Of a DNA stretch of 64,000 nt, positions 10,533-20,318 are shown in pieces. Where the stretch lies: assembly GCF_918797505.1 (NCBI RefSeq), contig NC_092801.1, positions 14,570,001 to 14,634,000 on the forward strand, read 5' to 3'. This stretch comes from Bemisia tabaci (taxonomy: Eukaryota > Arthropoda > Insecta > Hemiptera > Aleyrodidae). Made by a program: the position numbers and the translations under genes. The notes beneath the pieces were generated by a model. It was given only the letters and a program-made list of their open reading frames with translations, did no database searches and was not told where the DNA came from. How positions within the stretch are numbered: position 1 is the stretch's first letter; every line of letters starts with the position of its first letter.

Positions 10533-11200
10533 AGTGCTGAGGAAGAGCGCTTTATGAACCTTCAGGCGTCGCCAGATTACCTCCAATAAAATTCGAGTTG
10601 ACTGGAGCAAATTTTGAATAATATTCTCAAATTTTTCAGACAATTTTGTTCGCAATTTAATCCGCAATTTTACCTGAACTATCTGAAAATTTTAAGGAGA
10701 CATACGCATAATTTTGTTTGCAATTCAATCCGCAATTTTACCTGAGCCATCCGAAAATTTTGAGGAGACATACGCACAATTTTGTTTGCAATTTAATCCG
10801 CAATTTTACCTGAGCCATCCGAAAATTTTAAGGAGACGTACGCATAATTTTTTTGCAATTCAATCCGCAATTTTACCTGAACTATCTGAAAATTTTAAGG
10901 AGACATACGCATAATTTTGTTTGCAATTCAATCCGCAATTTTACCTGAGCCATCCGAAAATTTTGAGGAGACATACGCATAATTTTGTTTGCAATTTAAT
11001 CCGCAATTTTACCTGAGCCATCCGAAAATTTTAAGGAGACATACGCATAATTTTGTTTGCAATTCAATCCGCAATTTTACCTGAACTCTCCGAAAATTTT
11101 AAGGAGACACGCGCATAATTTTCCTCAAAAAAACACTTGTCATCCAGGGAAATCTGGCAACTCTCGAATGTTCACAAGGCGTTCTTTCTCAGCACGGCAG
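10533..11200. mobile_element. CTGCCGTGCTAAGG MITE expanded by internal tandem repeat
   Basis: The left end is GTGCTGAGGAAGAGCGCTTT and the right end TTCTTTCTCAGCACGGCAG. Family members are usually about 250 bp. This copy is about 668 bp because its interior segment has been amplified in tandem (10640-11125). Confidence 0.75.
10640..11125 (+). repeat. Tandem repeat, unit about 68 bp, about seven copies
   Basis: Each unit contains TTTGCAATTCAATCCGCAAT, TTTTACCTGAACTATC and AAAATTTTAAGGAGACATAC. Two unit types alternate (GAACTATCTG versus GAGCCATCCG), so the array grew partly by two-unit steps. It lies wholly inside the MITE at 10533-11200. Confidence 0.85.
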
Positions 11201-11616
11201 AATTGGCGGGAAGCGGAGAAAACGGACTCCGACTCGCTCAACTCGCCGGCGGTCGTGCCCGATTCGGCCGGATGCGGGTACGCACACACACACACACAAG
11301 CAACCCTTTCTAGGAATCATTTCAGTCTCCGAGGTTTTCAGCAAGAAGGTCCAGCCATTCTGCCTTATCTGACTTTTTCGAGTCAATTCGTTCGCTCCCC
11401 GGCCTTCTAATCCGCCGACACGCACTTCGTTTTTAGACCACCCTCCTTCCTGTCACCACAGAGTTACGCAACAAGGACAAGCGCAGAATACCTCTCACTT
11501 CATCCCCTCCCCCTCTCCCTTTTCCTTGTCTATATTCAACACGGAACGGCACTGTCCCGATTTTTAAAATTTTAATGATAGTCTCCTCCCTCTTTCACTG
11601 ATGAATACTTTCGAAT

Positions 11617-11780
11617 CAGTGGCGTGGCGTGAACGATCGATTATCGATATTTCTCCATTTGAAGCTATGGTAAAGAATCGATTATTAAGGTGTTCGCAGC
11701 AAACACCGTGTTCATCGATCCTTTTCCGTAGGTTTGAATGAGAGATCTATCGATACCTCGCAAAGCACGCCACGCCACTG
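11617..11780. mobile_element. hAT-like MITE, CAGTGGCG family
   Basis: The element runs from CAGTGGCGTGGCGTGAACG to CACGCCACGCCACTG. TTTCGAAT precedes it (11609-11616) and occurs again at 11782-11789 after one extra A, so an 8-bp duplication with a small change is likely. The centre contains GGTGTTCGCAGCAAACACC. Confidence 0.82.
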
Positions 11781-11802
11781 ATTTCGAATTCGTGTTAAAT
11801 GT

Positions 11803-11940
11803 TTGGACTACATTTTGTCATTCTGAACTACAATTTCTGGCCCATCCGTAAAAACTCTTATGTGCATAGGGAAACTTATGGTACATACGTTGTTTCTAAG
11901 CCGAGCCAGAAATTGTAGTTCGTAATTACAAAGTGAAGTC
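11803..11940. mobile_element. TTGGACTGCATTTTGC MITE
   Basis: The arms TTGGACTACATTTTGTCATT and ATTACAAAGTGAAGTC surround CTTATGTGCATAGGGAAAC. It follows the hAT-like MITE by about 20 bp. Confidence 0.75.
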
Positions 11941-12069
11941 TATTTCATCTACAGGTAGCAGGAACAACTAAAGAGTAGTGACAATGTAAGTAGGTATTTT
12001 TGAAAATCTTTACATTTTAATTTATTTCATCAAATTGTGTCTAGCTTAGTTTCATGTTTCTTTGCATAT

Positions 12070-12472
12070 GTAAGGTGGATCTTCAGCTTTTGCGCAATGC
12101 ATTCTGGATACGTTCCGAATTATTCTAATTTTAACCATTTGGTGGATTATTTTAGGAAAATGAAAATTTCAGTCCGTAGATGAATCATTAAGCAATGTTC
12201 ATCCCGAGAATCATCTTTCAAAGCCTTAAAACGAAGTCTGAAGTATTGTCTCCAGTTTGCAACCGATTTCGAAGTATTGATATAGATTGAAATCGGAAAC
12301 AACACTGTTGACTTCGTTTTAAGACTTTAGAGGATAATTTTCGGCACGAACATTCCTCAATGATTCATCTAGTGATTGAAATTTCGATTTCTTTAAAAAA
12401 ATTCAGCTAAAGGTTAAAACTTGAAATATATCGATCGTAGCTAGGATGCATTGCGTAAAAGCTGAAGTTCCA
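12070..12472. mobile_element. Palindromic element with TAAGGTGGATCTTCAGC end
   Basis: AGCTTTTGCGCAATGCATTC on the left pairs with GATGCATTGCGTAAAAGC on the right. Internal arms match too: GAATCATTAAGCAATGTTC with GAACATTCCTCAATGATTC. The centre pairs ATTTCGAAG with inverted sequence. The ends resemble the TTAA/GGTG group that starts at 12490, but a target site is not clear. Confidence 0.6.
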
Positions 12473-12489
12473 ATTTAAGACGATTTTAA

Positions 12490-12752
12490 GGCCGCCATAT
12501 TTTGTGTCAGAATGACATGCGATATATCACATCAATTAGTTTCGTGTTTTCAGCTACATGTCATTTTTATCGAATTCAGAGATCGCGTTTCTGTTGTCAT
12601 GGGACTAAAGAATTCACTTTTCTTTAGTCCCGTGACAACAGAAATGCAATCTCCGAATTCGATAGAAATAGCGTATGACTGAAAACACGAAACTATCGAT
12701 GCGATATTTCACATGTCGTTCTGATACAAAAAATAGCGTCCGTAGAATCACC
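12490..12752. mobile_element. TTAA-target hairpin MITE
   Basis: The element sits between TTAA at 12486-12489 and TTAA at 12753-12756. The right terminus GTAGAATCACC is the inverse of the family start GGTGATTCG; the left terminus is worn. The arms include ACATGCGATATATCACATC, and the centre reads CTTTTCTTTAGTCCCGTGAC against its inverse. TTAA duplication is characteristic of the piggyBac group. Confidence 0.8.
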
Positions 12753-12843
12753 TTAACAGTTATTGTGTCATAATCTTTTCATTTTATTTCAGGTTTTTAG
12801 ATTTTGAGTGGGTGAATGTTGATAGCACCCGCGTGAATGTTGT

Positions 12844-12873
12844 CTTGAGCAGGGGGGAGGGGGGGGGGGGGGG
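12844..12873 (+). repeat. G-run, possible G-quadruplex
   Basis: A G-rich tract of about 22 bases, interrupted only once, follows AGCAGG. It could form a G-quadruplex on the + strand. It lies just before the 155-bp minisatellite. Confidence 0.6.
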
Positions 12874-12924
12874 CAACCGTGGGTGTCAAGAGACGGGTCT
12901 GATGGTGAGTCGACGTGGTTTGTT

Positions 12925-13915
12925 GGACGGTCGGGTGGGCAGTTGGTCGAGAAGTTTGTCGATCGTTTTTTTCCCAGAAAAAGCTTTCGAGGGATCATTC
13001 GACCTACTGCCTATCTGACGGTTTGACAAACTGCGAGAGCATGTGGTTTGTTGAATTGTGTGAGTGCATGCGGTTTGTTGAGCGATCGGGTTGGCAGTTG
13101 GTCGAGCAGTCTGTTGATCGTTTTTTCCCCGGAGAAAGCCCTCGAGAGATCGTTCGACCTACTGCCCATCTGACGGTTTGACAAATTGCGAGAGCATGAG
13201 GTTTGTTTGACGGTGTGAGTGCATACGGTTTGTGGAGCGGTCGGGTGGGAAGTTGGTCGAGCAGTCTGTCGATCGTTTTTTCCCCGGAGAAAGCCTTCGA
13301 GAGATCGTTCGACGTATTGCCCCTCTGACGGTTTGACAAACTGCGGGTGCGTGTGGTTTGTTTGATGGTGTGAGTGCATACGGTTTGTTGAACGGTCGGT
13401 TGGGCAGATGGTCGAGCAGTCTGTCGATGGTTTTTTCCCCGGAAAAAGCCTTCGAAAGATCGTTCGACCTACTGCCCATCTGACGGTTTGACAAATTGCG
13501 AGAGCATGAGGTTTGTTTGACGGTGTGAGTGCATACGGTTTGTGGAGCGGTCGGGTGGGAAGTTGGTCGAGCAATCTGTCGATCGGTTTTTTCCCCGGAA
13601 ATAGCTTTCGAGAGATCGTTCGACCTACTGCCCATCTGACGGTTTGACAAACGCGGTGAGTGTGTGTGTGTGTGGTTTGTTGAACGGTCGGGTGGGCAGT
13701 TGGTCGAGCAGTCTGTCGATCGGTTTTTCCCCGGAAAAAGCCTTCGAGAGATCGTTCGACCTACTGCCCATCTGACGGTTTGACAAACCGTGAGTGCGTG
13801 TGGTTTGTTGAACGGTCGGGTGGGCAGTTGGTCGAGCAATCTGTCGATCGGTTTTTCCCCGGAAATAGCTTTCGAGAGATCGTTCGACCTACTGCCCATC
13901 TGACGGTTTTACAAA
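12925..13915 (+). repeat. Minisatellite, unit about 155 bp, six to seven copies
   Basis: CTGACGGTTTGACAAA recurs at about 13016, 13171, 13327, 13481, 13637 and 13776, with a variant near 13900. The first four steps are 154-156 bp and the last ones are shorter (about 139 and 124), caused by loss of GTGAGTGCAT-type spacer sequence. Each unit holds GGTCGGGTGGGCAGTTGGTC, TTTTTCCCCGGA and GAGAGATCGTTCGACC. Long minus-strand open frames run through it, but the unit length is not a multiple of three and different copies are open in different frames, so I do not call a gene. Confidence 0.9.
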
Positions 13916-13932
13916 CCGCTGCTTTCCATCTG

Positions 13933-14039
13933 GCGCTCGTTACACCATCAGGTTACGATCTTTGCTCCCATCATTGTGGGGTCAGGAATGACTTCATTCT
14001 GATGGGAGGTTGAACGTAACCTGTTGATGCAGCGAGCGC
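13933..14039 (+). repeat. 107-nt near-perfect hairpin
   Basis: GCGCTCGTTACACCATCAGG and GTTACG on the left pair with CGTAACCTGTTGATGCAGCG and AGCGC on the right. Inside, CTCCCATCA pairs with TGATGGGAG, and AAGTCATTCCTGACCCCAC-type sequence closes the loop. It begins directly after the minisatellite. It may be a very short MITE or a structured transcript such as a miRNA precursor. Confidence 0.6.
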
Positions 14040-14045
14040 TCTTTT

Positions 14046-14522
14046 GTGCTTGTGGTAACACGGGAGGCCGTTTTTCTTTATGCACCATCCACCCTGGGCG
14101 TACATGCCGCCGAGTGGCAAAGTCTGCGGTTCGAACTCCCGCCGGAACTGGCCTGGGGCCGTTACGTTGTGCGCCATAGCCATGATTTGCACGTTGTGAA
14201 GAGACTCTGGTTCCGTTCTGGGTCCCAGAACGTAACCAGAGTCTCTGGAACTTTTTCGGGGCCAAATCTATACCTCTCACCCTTTATTGAAGGCACCAAC
14301 TTTTACTTCCATGAAAACTCTGCATCGAACTTGCGTCCCATGGTCAATAATTATCACCGGATAAATCAATTATTTTCAAGAAATCTCACCAATTGCACTC
14401 AAGATTTTTTTAGCCTTTATCAAGTGACGAAAAAGATCTTGAGTGAATGTGTTGAAACCTTTCTGAAAAAAATTGACTCATCATTTATAAACTTTTATTG
14501 GTTGCGACGAAATTCCTATTAA
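14046..14522 (+). other. Open region with short hairpin, no recognised product
   Basis: A 158-codon frame is open here, but it has no recognisable domain. It contains a palindrome at about 14204-14250 (AGAGACTCTGGTTCCGTTCT and its inverse). The sequence GGTTCGAACTCCC near 14130 looks like a tRNA B box without a matching A box at normal distance. I treat the frame as fortuitous. Confidence 0.25.
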
Positions 14523-14569
14523 AAAAATTGCACCTGTGTACCATACCATAAGAAAAAGCGACGAGTCTC

Positions 14570-15013
14570 TTGCGTCCCGTCTTCGAAATGGGGACTTTCA
14601 CTTGCATCCCGCAGTACAATCACAATCATTCTTTTTTTCTATTGCAACACTGCATTATATTTTTGAGTGCCCAAAAACGGTTTGAAGTAAAGTTCCAAAC
14701 TTTTCACCGAATTCAATCGAAGACTGTAAAATACTTGCGTTATACTATAGAGTTGACAGAAATTTCCCCAATTCAAGCTTTGCTTTTTGTTTTAAAGAAG
14801 AACGGAAGAACTTTCGAATTCTCTCGGTCCTATCTTAGAAAAATGAATCCTCTACTATACTATGAGTCGTACGATTATATCTTCACCTCGTCCGCCCGAA
14901 ACCAGGACTTGGTGAAAAAAATGAAGCCATTGAGAGGATCCCGCAATAATTTATCATTTTGGGCCTCACTAAAAAGTAGAATAAATAAACATTTTAAACT
15001 GAAGATTGATTGA
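14570..15013 (+). CDS. Uncharacterised 147-codon open frame, doubtful gene
   Basis: The frame starts at ATG 14570 and ends with TGA at 15011-15013. It is outside the recognised repeats and is one of the longest frames here that is not low complexity. The predicted protein is basic, with clusters such as KNGRTFEFSRSYLRKMN near residues 77-93 and a lysine-rich C-terminus (KSRINKHFKLKID). I see no signal peptide, no membrane segment and no known motif. There is no obvious promoter or polyadenylation signal. The preceding frame (14046-14522, same strand) ends 48 bases upstream. It may be chance or a remnant of a transposon gene. Confidence 0.15.
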   Translation: MRPVFEMGTFTCIPQYNHNHSFFLLQHCIIFLSAQKRFEVKFQTFHRIQSKTVKYLRYTIELTEISPIQALLFVLKKNGRTFEFSRSYLRKMNPLLYYESYDYIFTSSARNQDLVKKMKPLRGSRNNLSFWASLKSRINKHFKLKID

Positions 15014-15186
15014 TTATCTCCGCTTCTTTTGCCCCTTCAAGTTTCAAAAATGAAAATCATGAACTTTGTCAGATTGTTTACGAAATGGAAGACCCTCTCG
15101 ATGAGTTAGAGTATACGCAGTGCGACGTTGCCGGCTCGCAGTCGCTCTCTTTTTTTCCCGCGGGGTGCAAATGAGACCCTGTCTTC

Positions 15187-15412
15187 CAGGGTTGCCACAG
15201 TCAGGGAATTCCGGGAAAACCGGAAAATGTCAAGGAAAATTTGTTAAATCACCGTTATTTGCTCTCTAGAATGGGTTTGAGGTTTCGACCAACACATTTT
15301 GCCTAAAAACTATTTTCAATTATGACCTCTTAGTTACCCGTCATATCTTCAGTTGTCAGGGAATTTCACCCAAATCATGGAATTCCATTTTCTAAATTCT
15401 GTGGCAACCCTG
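15187..15412. mobile_element. CAGGGTTGCCACAG MITE with GTCTTC duplication
   Basis: A 226-bp element with 14-bp ends CAGGGTTGCCACAG and CTGTGGCAACCCTG. GTCTTC lies directly before it (15181-15186) and after it (15413-15418). Subterminal TCAGGGAATTCC occurs inverted with changes. The superfamily is not certain from a 6-bp duplication. Confidence 0.8.
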
Positions 15413-15465
15413 GTCTTCGTCAACGCGGACCACGGGACGCAAGTCGGATGCAACCCTCGAAAAAC

Positions 15466-15610
15466 AATTGGACTGCATTTTGCAATTTGGAGCCATAAAT
15501 TCTTGCCTTACTGGAAAAACACTTATGTGCCTAGGGAAACTAATGGCACATACGTTGTTTTTAAACCGAGCCGGAATTTATAGTTCCTAATTGCAAAATG
15601 CAGTCCAATT
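15466..15610. mobile_element. TTGGACTGCATTTTGC MITE, good copy
   Basis: Starts AATTGGACTGCATTTTGC and ends GCAAAATGCAGTCCAATT. The centre is CTTATGTGCCTAGGGAAAC. The flanks AAAAC and GTTTT extend the palindrome slightly. Confidence 0.85.
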
Positions 15611-16616
15611 GTTTTTAAAACTTTTTATTTGATATGCCATTATGTACAGAGAGTAATATTTTTACATCGTTGTATACACTATTTTTGCTACTAATACTAT
15701 TACTACGACTACTACTACTACTTCACTTATTTTGCTCAGTACCGTCACATCCTATACTCTAACCCTGGGACCCGGGCCCCCGGGGTCAAAGTGGCTCTAT
15801 AGCGGCCAAAAAATGTTTGAGGTACCGGAGCAATTTGTTAATTCGTCTCGGAAACTCACGAGTAAGCATATTTTCTGCGTTCTATAACTAAGTTCGGGGC
15901 CCTCTCTCGCAGTCTCACGGGCCCCTCTGGTCCATCTCTTTTCTTAATTTTTCTTAGTCATCTTCGGCAATCAGAGCTATCGAGAAGGCATGAAATTTAC
16001 GTTGAGTCAGTTCTAAATTGCATCTATGTTCACCTTCAATTTTAAAATTTATCGGGAGTCCCCCACCCCGACCCCCTTTTCTAGAGGGTCTCCGCCCCTC
16101 CCCGGACCCCAGAGGCTCGTCACTTCAATTTTTAGCGGGGCCCATCTGTTGTCGTAGTTCATATTTTTTGCTTCTTGCACTGTCAACCAAAGAGTTTTTC
16201 AGCACTACATATTTCCTGAACACGTGTTCCAGTTTTGATCAACATATGTGTTCAAACTTGATTTTATCGATTCAAATTTTGTTAGTTTAATTGCGCGATA
16301 GGAAAATTTATATCAACTTAACGTTAGAATAAAGTTACTAGCTCGTGGAGGTAATACATCTCCAACTTTATCGCGGAATCTTCAAGGCATAGTCGTTTTC
16401 AACTTTTCTTTAAAAATTACATCTTTTTTTTTTTATATTGACTCTTATGGAAGTGTCAAGGGACCGAAAAAAATTTCTTCTCGAGCGGATTTTCGTCTTA
16501 ACTGTATTTCGTCTCAACGAGCTTTTACTGTAAAGCAATTAATCAGTTAATATTGATTTGGAGATCATAGCTCACTTGAAACTTTTTACCGACGATCTTG
16601 AGCCGTAGCATAAGGA
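15611..16616. other. Stretch without identified gene
   Basis: Holds a short CTACTACTACTA-type run (about 15699-15722) and C-rich segments (CCCGGGCCCCCGGGG near 15772; CCCCCTTTTCTAGAGGG near 16074). No supported coding frame, RNA gene or transposon terminus was found. Confidence 0.4.
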
Positions 16617-16745
16617 GCGTGCATAAATTACGTCCTGCACTTTTCCGGCAATTTTGACCCACCCTCCCCCTTGTAACGCTTTGTAACGCAACCTGGGACC
16701 CCCTTGACAATACGTGATTCTTGACAGACCCCTCTCCCCTTTAAG
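16617..16745. mobile_element. Fragment of CATAAATTACG / GTAACGC repeat
   Basis: The left end GTGCATAAATTACGTCC is followed by GTAACGCTTTGTAACGCAAC and C-rich tracts. Same family style as 2965 and 7014. The right terminus is missing. Confidence 0.5.
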
Positions 16746-17519
16746 ATTCAAAATAATTGTGGGAGACTGTTGAATAAATATCTGGTTATTTGAAGTATTC
16801 GCAATGATTGTGTGACACATAACGTTGAAGAGATGAGAATGATATACTTATGTACATTTTGGATTTTCTGTGTTTTTGACCAACAGAGAAGACCACTTTT
16901 TAATGAAATAATCGAAATTTTTGAAAAACAGTAAAAGCTGCATTAAAACTTGTAGAGAAGACCACTGATTTGCGTCCTAATGCTTAATGAACGTTTATGC
17001 CCCAAACTTCAATCCATGATTTTAAGGCAGGCATAGAAAGGTGGAATATTGTTAAGCTTAAAATAATCGCACCTACACATTATGAAGCTCTAAGATGCTG
17101 AAAGAAATCCGAAGTAGTATTGTTCAAGGTCGCTTATGGAGTAGGGTCCGGAACGTTTCATATTGTTTTAAAAAAACCTCTTATATTCGATTACTTGGTT
17201 ACTTGGATTGGATGGTTCTGATTTCGATTCGCTGTCGTTTTATTGCCTCACCCACTCTATGATTCGGGATGAAAATATTAGTCCATCATTTTATTAAGGA
17301 AACTGAGTACCATTAATTTAGGAACATCAGCATCTTCCCCCCTAATTTTTTTAATTTCAGACAGGAAGATTCCTTGATGATTTTTCGACTTGCTAGCTAC
17401 CCTCGGTTTCAACTCCCTTTAAATTTTTGTCACGCGTCTTCTTTTTTTTTTTTTTTTTTTTTTGTTGGTTCGGCAATCTACTCTAGGTATTCAGCCTGAA
17501 TTTTGATGGGACGATTGTC

Positions 17520-17720
17520 ATTGGTCGGCATGTTGTGGGCGCGGCCCAATGGCGGCTATCCCGGCATTGCATTGCAATACTGGCGCGGAGTTTTGAATTC
17601 TTCAGTGGGTTCTTGCACTTGAAGTTTTCGAGGTTGCGTTTCGTCGGTGTTGGCGCTTTAGTTTTGTCGATGATTCCACGGGAGGCAGTAATTTTATCTC
17701 AACGTTAGTTCCATAAAATT
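17520..17720 (+). promoter_or_regulatory. Candidate promoter with CCAAT boxes and TCAGT initiator
   Basis: ATTGG (17520-17524, inverted CCAAT) and CCAAT (17546-17550) lie upstream of TCAGT (17602-17606). The CCAAT box is fused to ATGGCGGC, a YY1-like core. The DNA that follows is G/T-rich with CG pairs (GGTTGCGTTTCGTCGG), as expected of a leader. The CCAAT-to-TCAGT spacing is 56 bp, close to the 57 bp at 8265-8326. It lies outside recognised transposons, and a T run (17441-17463) precedes it. No coding exon could be linked to it. Confidence 0.4.
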
Positions 17721-18043
17721 GCACCGCTGAACCAGGCAATACGCGACACGCGAGGGTCTTTAGTGGTTGCAACTCACTTTAGTTTGGTAGAAACTGGCGA
17801 GAGTAATTATTTTAGAGTAAACCTTATGGATCAAATTCTTCAAGGAAAAACGTCTTGAATTCGGCTTTTATAGGTGGATTCAGCAGAGGGTTGGTTTCTG
17901 TGTTTTTTGTTAGTGTTGTTAGTTTTCTAGACTTTCAAATCTGAAAATTCTGAAACTGAAAAATTCACCCCCCCCCCCTCCCTCCGCTGTTCTCTTAGTT
18001 CTCAATTCGGAATGAGTTTCTATTTTCTAGCAAGTACAAAACA

Positions 18044-18199
18044 TGGCGGATCCAGCAAATTGACAACATTGTTTTTCTGCATTTAAACCAATGGGAATGT
18101 ATCGACCCTTGGAGAAGCCAGGTGCCCCGACAAGTATCGATTATTTAATATAGGTTTAAATGGAGGAAATTCGGTGTTAACAAATTGCTGGATTCACCT
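18044..18199. mobile_element. GGCGGATCCAGCAA MITE
   Basis: The left end is GGCGGATCCAGCAAATTGAC and the right end AAATTGCTGGATTCACC. The centre has CAGGTGCCCCGACAAG, shared with the copy at 20146-20318. A degraded piece lies at 46960-47045. Confidence 0.7.
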
Positions 18200-19766
18200 C
18201 TGGTATAAATGCATGAGCGGAACTTATGTTTGGCCGGATGTCGTGTAATGGACAGTAAGAACAGCTCTAAGTTTCTCCCGAGCCGACTCTATTTTTTAAA
18301 ATTTTGCGGGGGAGGCCTCCTGGACCCCTCTTTGAGGCCGAGGAAATCCCCTGAGCTTCTCTTCTGAGCTGCAGAGAAATTCCAGCAATCCTCATTGTTA
18401 GGGTGTTTTTTAATGTCCCTTGACGAGGTGTTCTACGGCACCACCCCCCCCCTCCCCCGCAATTTGTTCCCACTTCCGCCCATGTGCAAGAAGCTCTAAT
18501 GTTTGTCAGGATCCACTCGGTGATAGCAGCTAACTTTAGCCAATTTGACGCCTCACCTTTAAAAATTCGGTATCAGACTCGTGTTTTTTTTTACTCAGCC
18601 TGCAATAAAATTATTATAAGCCTATTTTTTTGTCACACTGCCGTTATTATTAAATACTTACTTCTAAGTAACTGGCATCAAGGACGTGTAGCCTGTAAAT
18701 TTTCATTTAAGTCTTGAACTTTACTCAAATTTTGCAGACTTGACAGTGATCATTGTCTCAGACGCCTGATTTTCATCAGTAAGTTTTCGCTTTGCGAATA
18801 ATGCAAACATTAGCTGAAGCAGTATTTTCTGTACTTGTATCCTCAGCGTTTGAGTTTTTGAAATAAACTCGAACGCGGCGGTTTTTGAAATATCGAAAAC
18901 ATGTTTCGTGTGGTGATGATGAATTTCTCTCGACAGTAGCATTACTGAAACTGAATGTGTTAATATTTCTAATGTGTGTATAATGTTAATAATATTTGAT
19001 TTTAACTGAATCATCCATGATAACTTGCTAAAAGTGTATTTCCTCTACTTAGAATAAAAATGTGGGAATGTTTTTCATTACGTAACGCATGTTGTGTGTT
19101 TACTTGTTTGCTCATTCAAGAAGGGTTGATGATTTATGGGAACAATTTTTCAAACTTAGACTGATTTAGGGACTTAGGATTTATCCTAGAATGACCAAAA
19201 TCGCTTCTTGTATTATTTGTGAGAGATTATTTATTTATTTTTCGGAAGAAAAACTGTTACTTCTTCTCCCTCTAAAACTATAGCTATTTTTTTTAAAACA
19301 AAGAAGAAGAAAAAAACATTAGTCACTCATTGCACATATCCTCTGACAAATAATACATAAAGAAATTTTGATCATTTTTAAAGACACCCAGAGGTTTTTA
19401 GCGCAAACAGAAGTAGAGATTTTTCTATCGCGAGCTTGAAAAAATTCCTTAAATTAATTTTCGAAGGAAATGTAGGATTAATCTATGACCATTAATTTCA
19501 AATTATCTTTGATGGGACCTCTAATCCAGATTAAAAAATAGTATCGAGGAATGCCATTTTCTTCAGTATAGTCTTCCCATGCATTCGGCAAAAATCCAAA
19601 TAAGGGCAGAGCTGAAAATAACAGTAGTAAAATCAAAGTTATGGAAGCTCAATTCGAGTACCCCCTTAAGGTACCAATTGCCTAACCGTCAGGGGCTGTC
19701 GACGGATATTCATTGCTTCCGCGTGAATCAGCTATATCACGAGAGGTTATTTTCATGTTCTGCCCA

Positions 19767-19813
<47 letters not shown>

Positions 19814-20145
19814 GACGCTTTCCCAAACCACGTCACTGCCATAGATCATCATGTTTAAAGACGTTCAATTTGAATTCTCTTTTTGCAATGATTACTACTA
19901 GTAATCATTATTTCTCTCTAATTCCTAAAAATAATATATTTCAATAGGGGAGCTAATGGCCTACATGTTGTTTTTAAAATTAGCCAGAAACAGTAGTTCC
20001 TATTCCCAAAATTAAGTCCGATTCTCGAGCAGCCTATATAAAGTGTGTAAATATGCTCATAGCTTGCAGGGACTGTCTGCAGCTTTATTGGACGTATTTA
20101 TGCCGAAAGGAACTATGTTACACGCAATTCCTATGCACTTACAGA
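18200..20145. other. Mostly unassigned AT-rich DNA
   Basis: No supported gene. It contains a C-rich run near 18443-18458, a poly(A) tract at 19768-19809 and half of a TTGGACTGCATTTTGC MITE (19947-20016: CTAATGGCCTACATGTTG through AGCCAGAAACAGTAGTTCC). Short open frames lack recognisable motifs. Confidence 0.4.
19768..19809 (+). repeat. Poly(A) tract, about 41 bases
   Basis: An uninterrupted A run follows TGCCCAC. No flanking duplication was found, so a poly(A)-tailed retroposon is not demonstrated. Confidence 0.9.
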
Positions 20146-20318
20146 GGCAGATCCAGCGACTTTGCAACACCGAATTGGCTTCATTTAAACCTATGCTAAA
20201 TAATCGATTCTTGTCGGGGCACCTGGCCCCTCCAAGAATCGATACATTTCCATACGTTTGAGGAAAATCCGGAAGAAAATCCGAGGAAATCCGGTGTTGC
20301 CAAATCGCTGGATCCGCC
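20146..20318. mobile_element. GGCGGATCCAGCAA MITE
   Basis: The ends are GGCAGATCCAGCGACTTTGC and AAATCGCTGGATCCGCC. Subterminal CAACACCGAATT pairs with AATCCGGTGTTG. The centre is GGGGCACCTGGCCCC between ATCGAT-rich arms. Confidence 0.75.

Noticed and set aside
11954..11986. Possible small exon (acceptor TCATCTACAG, donor GTAAGTAGG)
   Set aside because: All three frames contain stops within about 32 nt and the acceptor tract is weak.
13011..13899. Long minus-strand open frames (187 and 246 codons) with repeated QTVRWAVGRTISR-like peptides
   Set aside because: They run through the 155-bp minisatellite. The unit is not a multiple of three and different copies are open in different frames, so the openness reflects lack of stop codons in the unit.
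14105..14150. tRNA-like B box GGTTCGAACTCCC
   Set aside because: No A box at a suitable distance and no cloverleaf can be drawn; likely chance or a very decayed SINE.
19768..19809. Poly(A) as tail of a processed pseudogene or SINE
   Set aside because: No flanking target duplication and no recognisable body upstream.
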